From Arenibacter algicola (GTDB taxonomy: Bacteria > Bacteroidota > Bacteroidia > Flavobacteriales > Flavobacteriaceae), in the NCBI RefSeq assembly GCF_018860365.1, contig NZ_JAHKPO010000024.1, forward strand, positions 310,001 to 374,000: 64,000 nucleotides of DNA, read 5' to 3'. Both the position numbers and the translations under genes were made by a program. The notes below the pieces were generated by a model, which ran no database searches, was not told the origin of the DNA, and saw only the letters and a program-made list of their open reading frames with translations. Positions 33,791 through 42,992 of the stretch are shown here, one piece after another; position 1 is the stretch's first letter; each line of letters opens with the position of its first letter.

Positions 33791-35986
33791 TTGAACACAT
33801 TAACGCGTACGATTACAATAGAAGAAGCCCCTATTGCCATTGCCACATTAGATACCAATCTCTGTTTTATAAATTGTTCCACCCCTTGGCAACAAGAATT
33901 TATAAGCCCGGACAAAGAAATCTATGGAAAATCTTTTTTTGACGTTGTCCCTAGTTCCCCTCCGGTATTTAGAAAAATCCTCGAAAATAGTTTTTCCATT
34001 GACGATAATATCATTGAAGAACAAAAACATATTATGCCGGACGGTAGCATTAAATGGTATCAATGGTGCATTAAAACTTGGAAAGATGTAGACGGTACAA
34101 TTGGTGGTTTAATAATAACATGTACCAACATTACCAAGATAAAACGCGCTAAAGATCTATTGATTGCAGCCGAAAATGTGGCCAAAATGGGAGGATGGGA
34201 TTTGGATATGATTACCAATACCATACATTGGTCCAGAATTACAAAGGAGATACATGAAGTGCCATTAGATTACAAACCGTGTTTGAAGACAGGTATAAAT
34301 TTCTATAAGGAAGGAGAACATAGGGAAAAAATTACCGAGTTGATTCAAAAAGCCATTACCAACGGAGAAGAATGGGATACCGAATTACAGATTGTTACCG
34401 CTAAAGGCAAAGAATTGTGGGTAAGGGCCAAGGGAATGCCAGAGTTTGTGAATGGAAAATGTGTTAGACTTTATGGAATATTTCAAGATATAGACAAAGA
34501 GAAAAAAGCCGAAATCAAGAATACCCAAATTAAAGAAAGGCTAGATTTGGCTACTGAGGTGGCCAATATAGGAATTTGGGAATACAATTTACATAAAGAT
34601 GAGCTTGAGTGGAACGACGAAATGTTCCCTCTATTTGGAGTAAAACGCAAAGACTTCAAGGGTAATTTTGGTTCCTGGAAAGCCACTGTGCATCCAGATG
34701 ACCTAGAGCGATGCTTAAAGGAATTTGACATGGCCGTGTCCGGAATCAAGGATTTTAAAACCGAGTTTCGAATCGTCCATCCAGATGGCACTATAAAACA
34801 CATTAAGGCCAATGCCGGTATTTTCAAGGACGATGAGGGAAAAATTATTAAAATGGTCGGGACCAATTGGGACATAACCGAAGTTGTTAATACCCAATTA
34901 AAGCTGAATAAAAGTGAAGAGTCCTTCAAGGGATCATTTAAGTCTTCCGCTGTAGGAATGGCACTGGTTGCAAAGGATGGTTCGTGGTTGGACGTAAATG
35001 ACACCCTATGTCTTAGCTTGGGATATTCAAGAAAGGAACTACTGCAGCTTTCCTTTCAGGATATTACACATCCTCAAGATCTTGAGAAAGATTTATCCCA
35101 ACTACAAATGCTATTGGATGGGAAGGTTAATAGTTACCAATTGGAAAAAAGATACTTCCATAAAAAGGGAACAATCGTATACGTAGTGCTCACCGTTACT
35201 GCCGTGAAGGATATAGAAGGTAATATTTCCCATTTTATTTCCCAGGTGGTAGATATTACAGCAAAAATTGAAGCCCAAAAGAAATCCGAAGAGTTCTTGG
35301 AATTGACCAAAAGTCAAAATAATAGCTTATTAAATTTTGCCCATATTGTTTCCCACAATCTACGATCGCACTCTTCCAACCTGTCCATGTTATCCAATTA
35401 TTTAATAGAGGAACAAGGGGAAAGTGAAAAAAGGGAAATTGAGGCCATGATAGTAAACGCATCGGAAAGTCTAAACGAAACCGTTGCGCATTTAAATGAA
35501 GTTGTACAGATCAGCACCGAAGCGGAAGGACAATTACAGGCTGTTTGTCTAAATGAAATAGTTAAAAACGTAGAGAAGAACATTAGCGCCCTTCTACAAC
35601 AGAAAAAAGTAGAATGCCAAATCTCAATAGACCAATCCATTAAAGTAAAAGGCATACATGCCTATCTAGACAGTGTTCTACTTAATCTTTTTACCAACAG
35701 TGTAAAATACAGTAGCCCTAATAGAATTCCAAAGATTTCGATCCAAGCGACCAAGTCCGGAAATTTCATTATCTTAAACTTTAGGGATAATGGACTGGGA
35801 ATCAATCTTGAGCGACATGGAAAAAAGCTGTTCGGAATGTACAAAACGTTTCATCAACATGAGGATTCGAAAGGAATTGGGCTTTTTATTACCAAAAATC
35901 AAATAGAGGCAATGAACGGAAAAATTGAAGTGGAAAGTGCCGTTGACAAGGGAACACTTTTTAAAATCACCTTGGTTGCTGCTTAA
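33791..35986 (+). CDS. Multi-PAS sensor histidine kinase
   Basis: 731 residues without TM segments, so a soluble sensor. About four PAS/PAC units follow one another: I-E-E-A-P-I-A-I-A-T-L at the start, A-E-N-V-A-K-M-G-G-W-D near 130, A-T-E-V-A-N-I-G-I-W-E near 253, S-A-V-G-M-A-L-V near 388. Each carries the W..R/F...G..I PAC pattern. The dimerisation helix has the phospho-acceptor His in H-I-V-S-H-N-L-R-S near 520. The ATPase domain shows N-L-F-T-N-S-V-K-Y-S, F-R-D-N-G-L-G-I and K-G-I-G-L-F-I-T-K-N. The start is a TTG, the only reasonable in-frame choice after a stop at 33764; a TAATTTTG box overlaps it. A receiver protein gene follows by 13 bp. Confidence 0.92.
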   Translation: MNTLTRTITIEEAPIAIATLDTNLCFINCSTPWQQEFISPDKEIYGKSFFDVVPSSPPVFRKILENSFSIDDNIIEEQKHIMPDGSIKWYQWCIKTWKDVDGTIGGLIITCTNITKIKRAKDLLIAAENVAKMGGWDLDMITNTIHWSRITKEIHEVPLDYKPCLKTGINFYKEGEHREKITELIQKAITNGEEWDTELQIVTAKGKELWVRAKGMPEFVNGKCVRLYGIFQDIDKEKKAEIKNTQIKERLDLATEVANIGIWEYNLHKDELEWNDEMFPLFGVKRKDFKGNFGSWKATVHPDDLERCLKEFDMAVSGIKDFKTEFRIVHPDGTIKHIKANAGIFKDDEGKIIKMVGTNWDITEVVNTQLKLNKSEESFKGSFKSSAVGMALVAKDGSWLDVNDTLCLSLGYSRKELLQLSFQDITHPQDLEKDLSQLQMLLDGKVNSYQLEKRYFHKKGTIVYVVLTVTAVKDIEGNISHFISQVVDITAKIEAQKKSEEFLELTKSQNNSLLNFAHIVSHNLRSHSSNLSMLSNYLIEEQGESEKREIEAMIVNASESLNETVAHLNEVVQISTEAEGQLQAVCLNEIVKNVEKNISALLQQKKVECQISIDQSIKVKGIHAYLDSVLLNLFTNSVKYSSPNRIPKISIQATKSGNFIILNFRDNGLGINLERHGKKLFGMYKTFHQHEDSKGIGLFITKNQIEAMNGKIEVESAVDKGTLFKITLVAA

Positions 35987-35999
35987 AAACTAAATAGAA

Positions 36000-36407
36000 A
36001 TGGGAAAGATTGAAAGTAGTTGTATTATAGATGACGATCCTATTGCCATATATGGAATAAAAAGATCGATGAAGGAAATTGATTTCTGCAACACGATAGT
36101 AGTCTATAAAAATGGACAGGATGCCATAGACGGATTGAATAATATGGTTGCGGAAGGGATAGCGCTACCTTCCATTATTTTATTGGACCTAAATATGCCC
36201 ATTATGGATGGGTGGGAGTTTCTGGACGATTTTATTAAAATTCCGAATAACAATACCAAAAAAGTAACAATTTATATTATCAGTTCCTCCATAGATCCTC
36301 GGGATGTAATTAAGGTCCAAGATTATAGTTTGGTAAGCAATTACATTTTGAAACCTATCAAATCAGCAGATCTGCTTAAATTACTATCCGATGGCAGTAA
36401 CTATTAA
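36000..36407 (+). CDS. Single-domain response regulator
   Basis: 135 residues, a receiver domain only. The acidic pocket is in C-I-I-D-D-D-P-I-A, the phospho-acceptor Asp in I-I-L-L-D-L-N-M-P-I-M-D-G-W, Ser/Thr in Y-I-I-S-S-S-I-D and Lys in Y-I-L-K-P-I. There is no output domain, so it works by protein contact or in a phosphorelay. It begins 13 bp after the multi-PAS kinase stop and is its evident partner. Its stop lies 2 bp from the stop of the convergent DUF5689 gene. Confidence 0.95.
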   Translation: MGKIESSCIIDDDPIAIYGIKRSMKEIDFCNTIVVYKNGQDAIDGLNNMVAEGIALPSIILLDLNMPIMDGWEFLDDFIKIPNNNTKKVTIYIISSSIDPRDVIKVQDYSLVSNYILKPIKSADLLKLLSDGSNY

Positions 36408-36409
36408 AA

Positions 36410-37780
36410 TCACCTGGTGCCCGGATTAAAATTGTCCGGAGCATTTTGTGGCTCATTGATAGTACCCGATTCTCCAGAATCATTATATATTATCCATTCA
36501 CTAGGCGTATAAAATGGATTCGCTTGCGAGACCTCTCTATTTCGTATTGCCCTGCCATCTTCAAATTCATGGTTGGTGCCAGACCCATCCTCGCCAATAA
36601 CTCCAAAAATATCTATTACAGTCCCGAAAGGATCCACCAATTCCAAATTATCATCGCCATTGGAATCTGCAGGACTATTCGTGGAAACACCATGATTGGG
36701 AGGGAAGCCGTATACCATTTCGAACTCTGAGGCATTGGGAGAAATAACAAAGGTACTATTGCCTTCAATTACAAATCCGGACAAATCAATGGTAGAACCT
36801 ATTTCCATATTATCATTGGTGTACCTTCTTAAAGTCCATCCCTTTAGAGAAAGCGGTTCAGAATCTGAATTAAAAAGCTCTACGAACCTGGCTCCTGCGT
36901 TGTTATCCGGATCTGCCAATTCCGAAATGAAAATCTTTGATGAGGTAAATTCATCCACCAAATCCTCGCAACGAATATTCGTAAAAGCAATATCAGAGGT
37001 ATCCCTTATTGCCAATTGATAATCTTTGTTGTCCTTTATTAAAACCCCGGTTATGGCTCCATTTTCTTCTGGTAAAAGGTTGGCCTGAAAATCGGAATAC
37101 CCACTGTTAAGTAGTTCAATTTCCAAATCCTCACAATTGGTCAAAGTCCTTATGGTTTCTTCCTCTTTTACAGCAAAGGTTTGTCCCAGTTCGGCCGATG
37201 AAATTTCCATACTGGCAAACTGGACCAAGGTGCTTATCATGGAATCGTCCAACTTATTAAGATCGACCGTTTTTGGTTGGAGCGAACCCAATGGATCACA
37301 GGAATTAAATAAATGCTGCCCAACTACGGCAGCAGGCAAACGTCCTACTGCAGGGTTGCCAAAAGCACTGAAAACGCCTCCCAATTTAATGGCCCCTTTA
37401 CTCATCCCCAAATAAAGTCCTTTGGTTTTTATGAGGATCTTAGAGCCTACCTCGTAAAACAAATGAGAATCCCTGAGGTCAATTTCCAATTGTAGGCCCT
37501 GTGTGGGATTGATAAGATTATCCTGTATGTGTAAAGTTCCAAAAAAGTTGCCTGCCACATCAGATGATACTACATACCCCTCCAAAATATAATCTTCCTT
37601 AATCTGTATCAATTCATCAACGTAAAGCGCCTTTAACTCCCCTATGGTAATATTGGCCGAAAGATCCGAGACACAACTGGATTTGGGAGTCTCAAAATCT
37701 TTATCCTTAACACAGGCCATTACAAGGTATAAACCCAGAAGGGCAGCAACGCATCCAATATTGTTGATCCTGAAATTCAT
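36410..37780 (-). CDS. DUF5689/lamin-tail-domain lipoprotein
   Basis: 456 residues with a type II signal peptide (Cys near 23 in L-V-M-A-C-V-K-D-K-D). Residues about 40-275 match DUF5689, an OB-fold-like module (Y-I-L-E-G-Y-V-V-S-S-D, G-T-L-H-I-Q-D, V-G-S-K-I-L-I-K-T-K-G-L). From about 285 a lamin-tail domain follows (I-F-I-S-E-L-A-D-P, A-R-F-V-E-L-F-N-S, L-S-L-K-G-W-T-L-R). Lamin-tail domains occur in secreted bacterial nucleases and nucleic-acid-binding proteins. It lies 41 bp downstream of a TonB receptor gene on the same strand, and a secreted EEP nuclease is divergent from that receptor. A surface nucleic-acid-binding role is a reasonable inference. Confidence 0.85.
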   Translation of the reverse strand: MNFRINNIGCVAALLGLYLVMACVKDKDFETPKSSCVSDLSANITIGELKALYVDELIQIKEDYILEGYVVSSDVAGNFFGTLHIQDNLINPTQGLQLEIDLRDSHLFYEVGSKILIKTKGLYLGMSKGAIKLGGVFSAFGNPAVGRLPAAVVGQHLFNSCDPLGSLQPKTVDLNKLDDSMISTLVQFASMEISSAELGQTFAVKEEETIRTLTNCEDLEIELLNSGYSDFQANLLPEENGAITGVLIKDNKDYQLAIRDTSDIAFTNIRCEDLVDEFTSSKIFISELADPDNNAGARFVELFNSDSEPLSLKGWTLRRYTNDNMEIGSTIDLSGFVIEGNSTFVISPNASEFEMVYGFPPNHGVSTNSPADSNGDDNLELVDPFGTVIDIFGVIGEDGSGTNHEFEDGRAIRNREVSQANPFYTPSEWIIYNDSGESGTINEPQNAPDNFNPGTR

Positions 37781-37821
37781 TGTTCCATTATTTCTTTCCA
37801 GAATAATTATAAAAGTGAATT

Positions 37822-40563
37822 TTAAAAACTAATGGCAAAATTGATAAAATAGGTACGTCCATAGCCATACCAATATTTAGGAGCAAATGAAGGGTTACCG
37901 CTTAAATTGTCCTGCTGTAACTGTCCAAAATTACCGTTCCTACTTTGTTCGTATCCTCCGGTTCTAAAAACGGCATCAAAGACATTGTTAATACTCCCAA
38001 AAACACTTATATACTTACCCTTTTTCAACCAAGATTTACCCCCTACCATATTCAATAAATAAAAATTGTCCAACTTATTTTGTGACAATAAGCGTTCTAC
38101 ATTTTCCTGGGTAGCATCTGGAAATGCCGTACCCGTATCGGGATCCAAATAAAAACTCTGTGTCCTAGTTATGGTAGAAATACCAGCGTAATTGTTCCCC
38201 AAATAATTGGCAGTAGCCCCTATCCACCAATATTTGGGATCTCGGTATTCCATCCCCAGGGCAAAAGCCTTTTGAGGCCCTTGGGACAATTTGTAATCCT
38301 TCACCTTTGCAACCCCTAAATCTATATTGCCTTCGGGATTAAGAATATCTTCCTCCGCTCCTGCCGTATCAAAATTAATGGTTACATAAGGATCACTAGC
38401 ATAAAGATATTTGCCTACGGAAGCCACCAATGATAATTTCACTGCCGACGAAAGCTGGTACTCCAACCCCAGTTCCGTCCCTAAGTGAAGCTTGTCCAAA
38501 TCCGTAAGGACTTCCTGCACAAAATCGCTGCCTACCCCTGCATCCACAAAGAAAAAATTAATATCGGTAATATTCTGAAATCGGGTATAATAGCCTGTTA
38601 CACGTCCCGTTAAATTAGGTAGTCTTATATAGTAGTTAAGGTCTGTTGTAGTAATTGTTTCGCTTTGAATATCATTTACCACCTGATTATTCTCCCTTGG
38701 GTTAATAAAAACATTTTGATAAACCGGGGCTTTAGTCAAATACGCCCCGTTTAAAGCAACCCAATGTCTCCCGTTAAATTTATAGGTAAAACCCGCTTTG
38801 GCGCCAAAATTGGAAAATTTAACTTTTTCACCCTTTCCGAAGGAGGTATTCAAAAAACGCTCATTCCTAAATTTACCTTCCCTTTGGTAATTGGTCGAGA
38901 TATAATTGGCACCCAAGAACCCCTCCCATTTTGGATACCTTATGCCGAATTGGGCAAAGGCATTATAAACTTCAGCATTAATATTATAATGGTAGTTGAA
39001 CAGGTTGGATGTTGTTTTATTTAGACTACCGTCCAAATCATTTTTTGTGTTGGAAAATGGGTCTATATCCTCATGATATTCAGCGCCCAACAAATCGCTG
39101 ATTTCGGCGTAGTTATCCGAGTCCAAATTGGTATAATGCCCACTAAAATCAATTTTGAAGTAGTCATTTAGGGTGTAATTACCTATGGTGGCCACATTAA
39201 ACTGTTGGTCCTCATTGGTATCCTCGTAGGAAATATAAGCGGCTTTGCCCTGCACAGACAAACTGGAATTTGCTTGGTATAGGTCGTTCCAATTTAACTG
39301 TGGATTTTCCAAAAATCCGTCTCTGGCCATATTGGCAGCTATAAAATTGGCCCCAATAGGACTATTGATATAATAACTTGGCAAATATCTATAATAAGTT
39401 TTATCCGGATTAGGGGCGTTATAGTATCCCAACCTACCCTTGGAATTTGTTCCAAATTGATAAGATACTCCGGTGTTTAGTGTAAATCTTTTGGAGCTAT
39501 AATAGTGATTGAACATAAATATAGGCTCTACTATTTTCCGTTCCCTGGAGTTTCTAATTTTGCCATTTTGAGTGCCCCAATATGGGTTATATTTATTCCC
39601 GACCAATTGAAAAACTTCCTCTGTAATTGCGGAAGACCTTCCTCGGCGGTTAGAGGCCCAAATGCTTGTTAGATTAATACTATGTTTGTCATCCAACTTA
39701 TATTCAAAAGCACCAAAAAAAGAATAGGCATCATACAAGGTACCATCAATATAACCCTCCTTTGCCCACCTTCTAGAGGCAGAGATACTGTAATTTATTC
39801 CTTTTTGCGGCAGACCTGAGGAATAGGTAACCATAAGTCGGCCCGCATAAGTTCTATTGGATGCCGAGGACGACAAACGCATCCCTTTCCTAAAAGTGGA
39901 AGGCCTGGTACTAATATTCGTAGTTCCCAAAATACCTCCGTAGGAGTAATCCGATGCCTGTAACCCATGGGTGAATTCCTGATTCCTTGTTACATCGTTA
40001 AGGCCGCCCCAGTTATTCCATTGAGGACGTCCGTCCATCAATTTGTTCATGGGAATGCCATTTAGAAGAATAACCCCATTTTCCGATCCATAGCCCCTTA
40101 CTCGAAAAAATGCCTGACCAAAATCGAATGCCGCCCTATTTAGAAAAATATCCTTGGTGGCCTGTAACATGCCCGAGGTCATTGAAATGCTTTCATCTTC
40201 CAACAAGTCGGAATCTGTTAATGTTATTAAATTGTCTGTTTTCTCCTGGACAATATCACGATCCAAAAAAATAATTCCCAGATCCAAATCTTCATTGCTT
40301 ATAGAAATGGGCATTCTTTTAATTAGATAATCTTGGGCGGTAATAGATAGTATATAATCTCCAGGCTGTTTTAAAGAAAGTACAAATTTTCCGTCTATGG
40401 GATCAGGTCTTATTGGGGCAGACCCTGAAATTTCAATTTTGGCATATTCAATGGTTTGCTGGGTTAGCATATCCTTTACAAAACCCTTTACATTGTAGAT
40501 TTCCTGTGCATAACCCCAGATGCCCTGCAGAAGAAAAAATGATATTGCCAAACCATTTTTCAT
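37822..40563 (-). CDS. TonB-dependent receptor of the putative nuclease module
   Basis: 913 residues. Signal peptide about 1-19 (ending G-Y-A-Q), then a carboxypeptidase-regulatory-like domain to about 105. The plug domain (about 115-225) carries F-F-R-V-R-G-Y-G-S-E-N-G, L-L-N-G-I-P-M-N-K-L-M-D-G and W-N-N-W-G-G-L-N-D-V, and the barrel ends Y-F-I-N-F-A-I-S-F. The N-G-x-P-M/I-N...D-G...W-x-N-W signature is shared with the receptor at 42993, which makes the two a paralogous sub-type. It is followed by the DUF5689/lamin-tail lipoprotein and divergent from a secreted EEP nuclease. No SusD homologue is present. Confidence 0.92.
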   Translation of the reverse strand: MKNGLAISFFLLQGIWGYAQEIYNVKGFVKDMLTQQTIEYAKIEISGSAPIRPDPIDGKFVLSLKQPGDYILSITAQDYLIKRMPISISNEDLDLGIIFLDRDIVQEKTDNLITLTDSDLLEDESISMTSGMLQATKDIFLNRAAFDFGQAFFRVRGYGSENGVILLNGIPMNKLMDGRPQWNNWGGLNDVTRNQEFTHGLQASDYSYGGILGTTNISTRPSTFRKGMRLSSSASNRTYAGRLMVTYSSGLPQKGINYSISASRRWAKEGYIDGTLYDAYSFFGAFEYKLDDKHSINLTSIWASNRRGRSSAITEEVFQLVGNKYNPYWGTQNGKIRNSRERKIVEPIFMFNHYYSSKRFTLNTGVSYQFGTNSKGRLGYYNAPNPDKTYYRYLPSYYINSPIGANFIAANMARDGFLENPQLNWNDLYQANSSLSVQGKAAYISYEDTNEDQQFNVATIGNYTLNDYFKIDFSGHYTNLDSDNYAEISDLLGAEYHEDIDPFSNTKNDLDGSLNKTTSNLFNYHYNINAEVYNAFAQFGIRYPKWEGFLGANYISTNYQREGKFRNERFLNTSFGKGEKVKFSNFGAKAGFTYKFNGRHWVALNGAYLTKAPVYQNVFINPRENNQVVNDIQSETITTTDLNYYIRLPNLTGRVTGYYTRFQNITDINFFFVDAGVGSDFVQEVLTDLDKLHLGTELGLEYQLSSAVKLSLVASVGKYLYASDPYVTINFDTAGAEEDILNPEGNIDLGVAKVKDYKLSQGPQKAFALGMEYRDPKYWWIGATANYLGNNYAGISTITRTQSFYLDPDTGTAFPDATQENVERLLSQNKLDNFYLLNMVGGKSWLKKGKYISVFGSINNVFDAVFRTGGYEQSRNGNFGQLQQDNLSGNPSFAPKYWYGYGRTYFINFAISF

Positions 40564-40684
40564 TGATGAAGATGAAATATTTTAACAATTTGGTTATAAG
40601 ATATTAATAATTGACAGTTTATTCTTAATTTATTCCAAGAAAAGTTAATGAATAGCTTACAGTATTCAAAAATTAATGTAATCC

Positions 40685-41728
40685 ATGAGTATCACTTGCA
40701 CCTTATTTGTGGTCTTTTTTACAATTAGTGGGGCCCTGGCACAGGAGACTAAGACGTATACATTAAGAACCGTGGCCTTTTACAATTTGGAGAACTTATT
40801 TGATACTGTTAACGACACATTGACCTTGGACGACGATCGTACCCCGGATGGTAAGGACAATTGGACCATTGAAAGGTATAACCAAAAAATTTACAATATG
40901 TCCAAGGTTTTATCGAAAATAGGAAGTCCCGATGCCCTAACCTCCCCAGACATTATTGGCCTATGTGAATTGGAAAATAGACAGGTAATAGAAGACCTAA
41001 CGAACCATCCCCATCTACGGGAGAAGGACTATGGAATAATTCATTTTGATTCCCCAGATGAGCGGGGCATAGATGTGGCCCTTTTATATAAAAAAACTGT
41101 TTTTCTGCCCACTTCATTTGTCAGTCTGCGACTATTGCTCACTAATGAAAACGATTATAGGGATTACACTAGGGATCAGTTGGTAGTAAGCGGCATTTTA
41201 GACGGGGAGGAAATGCATTTCATTGTAAACCACTGGCCTTCAAGAAGCGGAGGGGAAGCAAGAAGCAAGCCCAATAGAATAGCCGCGGCCCGATTAAACA
41301 AAAGCATCATAGATTCTATTTCAAAGTTGAGTCCAGAAGCAAAAATCATCAGCATGGGCGATCTTAACGACGACCCAATAGACGATAGTTTAAAAAAAAT
41401 ATTGAAAACCAAGGGAAAGGTTGCCGATTTGGAAAAAACCGATCTATATAATCCTATGGAACTGCTGTTTAAAAAAGGAATCGGCTCCTTGGCCTATAGG
41501 GACCATTGGAACCTATTTGACCAAATATATTTCACCGCCAATATTACTAATGAATCGCCTGACCAATACCACTTCTGGAAAGCCGGAGTATACAGTCCTA
41601 CTTACCTAATTGATAAAAAGGGCCAATACAAAGGATATCCCTTACGCACCTATGCAGGAGGAAACTATATTGGCGGTTATAGCGATCATTTCCCTGTATA
41701 TATCCACCTGATTAAGGCAGTAGATTAG
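40685..41728 (+). CDS. Secreted endonuclease/exonuclease/phosphatase (EEP) family protein
   Basis: 347 residues with a signal peptide (about 1-20, ending A-L-A-Q). The mature protein is an EEP domain: F-Y-N-L-E-N-L-F-D-T at the start, metal-binding Glu in I-I-G-L-C-E-L-E-N, V-N-H-W-P-S-R-S-G-G, S-M-G-D-L-N-D-D-P and the terminal G-G-Y-S-D-H-F-P-V-Y. The family covers DNases, phosphodiesterases and phosphatases; an exported form in Bacteroidota is usually thought to degrade extracellular nucleic acid. It is divergent from the TonB receptor across 121 bp, so shared control is possible. It ends 4 bp from the convergent DUF1080 gene. Confidence 0.9.
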   Translation: MSITCTLFVVFFTISGALAQETKTYTLRTVAFYNLENLFDTVNDTLTLDDDRTPDGKDNWTIERYNQKIYNMSKVLSKIGSPDALTSPDIIGLCELENRQVIEDLTNHPHLREKDYGIIHFDSPDERGIDVALLYKKTVFLPTSFVSLRLLLTNENDYRDYTRDQLVVSGILDGEEMHFIVNHWPSRSGGEARSKPNRIAAARLNKSIIDSISKLSPEAKIISMGDLNDDPIDDSLKKILKTKGKVADLEKTDLYNPMELLFKKGIGSLAYRDHWNLFDQIYFTANITNESPDQYHFWKAGVYSPTYLIDKKGQYKGYPLRTYAGGNYIGGYSDHFPVYIHLIKAVD

Positions 41729-41732
41729 GTTA

Positions 41733-42326
41733 TTATTGCGGAAGTACAATATTGATATTTCTCCACTTCACCTTTATTCCGCCACCGTCATGGATCTGAA
41801 GGGCTATGGAGCCTTTACCGGCACCAATTTTATCATCGGTAATGCTCACCATTTCGGTGCCATTTAGCCATGAAGTTAACTTATTGCCAGACAGCTTAAT
41901 CTTCATCGTATTCCACTCCCCCTCCTTGAGGACCTTATCCTTTTCGGGAGCGGGCTTAATTAGCCATCCTCTGCCGTAGGATTCGTAGACACCTCCCGTA
42001 TCATGTCCCGGAGGTGCAACTTCTACTTGCCAACCACTAACTTTGGTGCCATCTACGGTAGACCTAACAAACACCCCGCTGTTACCATTGGCTTCCTGCT
42101 TAAACTCCAAGGTAAGTTCAAAATCATCGTAATATTTATCGGTGGCCAAATAACCATATTGTTTGTCCGGTCCACTTTCAGAAACAAGCAATCCATCTTC
42201 CACGTACCATTTTTCGGTGCCGTAGATCGTCCAGCCCGATAAATCTTTGCCATTAAACAGCGACATTTCCTGGGATACCCCAGGTATGGCCATAAGGGCC
42301 AGAACAATAACTACTAAATTTTTCAT
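41733..42326 (-). CDS. DUF1080 (3-keto-disaccharide hydrolase-like) secreted protein
   Basis: About 197 residues from the Met that gives a regular signal peptide (M-K-N-L-V-V-I-V... ending G-V-S-Q); an ATG 9 bp upstream is also in frame. The single domain has the DUF1080 marks L-F-N-G-K-D-L-S-G-W, W-Y-V-E-D-G-L-L-V, N-S-G-V-F-V-R and W-N-T-M-K-I, a concanavalin-like fold. Members are secreted, and some hydrolyse 3-keto-glycosides or bind glycans. There is no adjacent glycoside hydrolase or 3-dehydrogenase. Confidence 0.9.
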   Translation of the reverse strand: MKNLVVIVLALMAIPGVSQEMSLFNGKDLSGWTIYGTEKWYVEDGLLVSESGPDKQYGYLATDKYYDDFELTLEFKQEANGNSGVFVRSTVDGTKVSGWQVEVAPPGHDTGGVYESYGRGWLIKPAPEKDKVLKEGEWNTMKIKLSGNKLTSWLNGTEMVSITDDKIGAGKGSIALQIHDGGGIKVKWRNINIVLPQ

Positions 42327-42441
42327 ATGGTACATAAATTTGGTTTATGATTTATTGTTATTATTAATTTGTTAAGATCAATATAGTTACTAAAAGACCT
42401 ACCTGTGGCCAAATAGCCCTAACCTCTCCAAATACAATTAA

Positions 42442-42900
42442 TTAATTGAGCCATTGTGCCCATGGAATTCTGCTAAGGATAAGAATCAATCCCAAACCGT
42501 AAAAAATGGTAATGGTCTTAAACTTTCTTTTGCCTTCCAATACTTTTTTGTGTTTGGACCAGCCGACCGTAATAAAGACAATTGCAATTATATTGATAAA
42601 CGGATGTTCTACGGCCAATAAACGGGAGGCCGAGTTTAACCCGCCCATACCCAATGTTTTAATGGCGTTCAACCCATTGGAAGACACAAAATAGAGTACT
42701 AGGCCCACCAAGAGTTGCAAATGCGATAAAATCAGCGCAAATAGGCTAATTCTAAAATCCTTTCTCAAAGTGAAATCCTTATTTCCTGTCCATCCCAAAA
42801 TACCATTGGCCACGGCTAAAAATAATACAGCCAATACCACATAGGCAAAATAAGAATGTAAGGCGAGAATCCATTGATGTGCTAATCCGTAATCTTCCAT
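42442..42900 (-). CDS. Four-TM membrane protein, cytochrome-b-like hypothetical
   Basis: 152 residues with four predicted helices (about 14-34, 50-72, 93-115, 130-148). His residues sit at positions suited to haem or metal binding (H-Q-W-I-L-A-L-H-S-Y-F near the N-terminus, L-S-H-L-Q in helix 2, V-E-H-P-F-I-N in helix 3). I recall this Flavobacteriaceae protein being annotated loosely as cytochrome B; haem binding is not proven by the sequence. It stands alone upstream of a terminator. Confidence 0.75.
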   Translation of the reverse strand: MEDYGLAHQWILALHSYFAYVVLAVLFLAVANGILGWTGNKDFTLRKDFRISLFALILSHLQLLVGLVLYFVSSNGLNAIKTLGMGGLNSASRLLAVEHPFINIIAIVFITVGWSKHKKVLEGKRKFKTITIFYGLGLILILSRIPWAQWLN

Positions 42901-42947
42901 AGTTTTTATTTTAATTTATAAATGTAAGGAATTTTGGTAATAAAAAA

Positions 42948-42967
42948 ACCCCGCTAATTAGCGGGGT
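42948..42967 (-). terminator. Intrinsic terminator after the TonB receptor at 42993
   Basis: Palindrome ACCCCGCTAATTAGCGGGGT, followed on the minus strand by seven T residues. Confidence 0.85.
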
Positions 42968-42992
42968 CATTATTTTTTACTTCTATTAGTAC

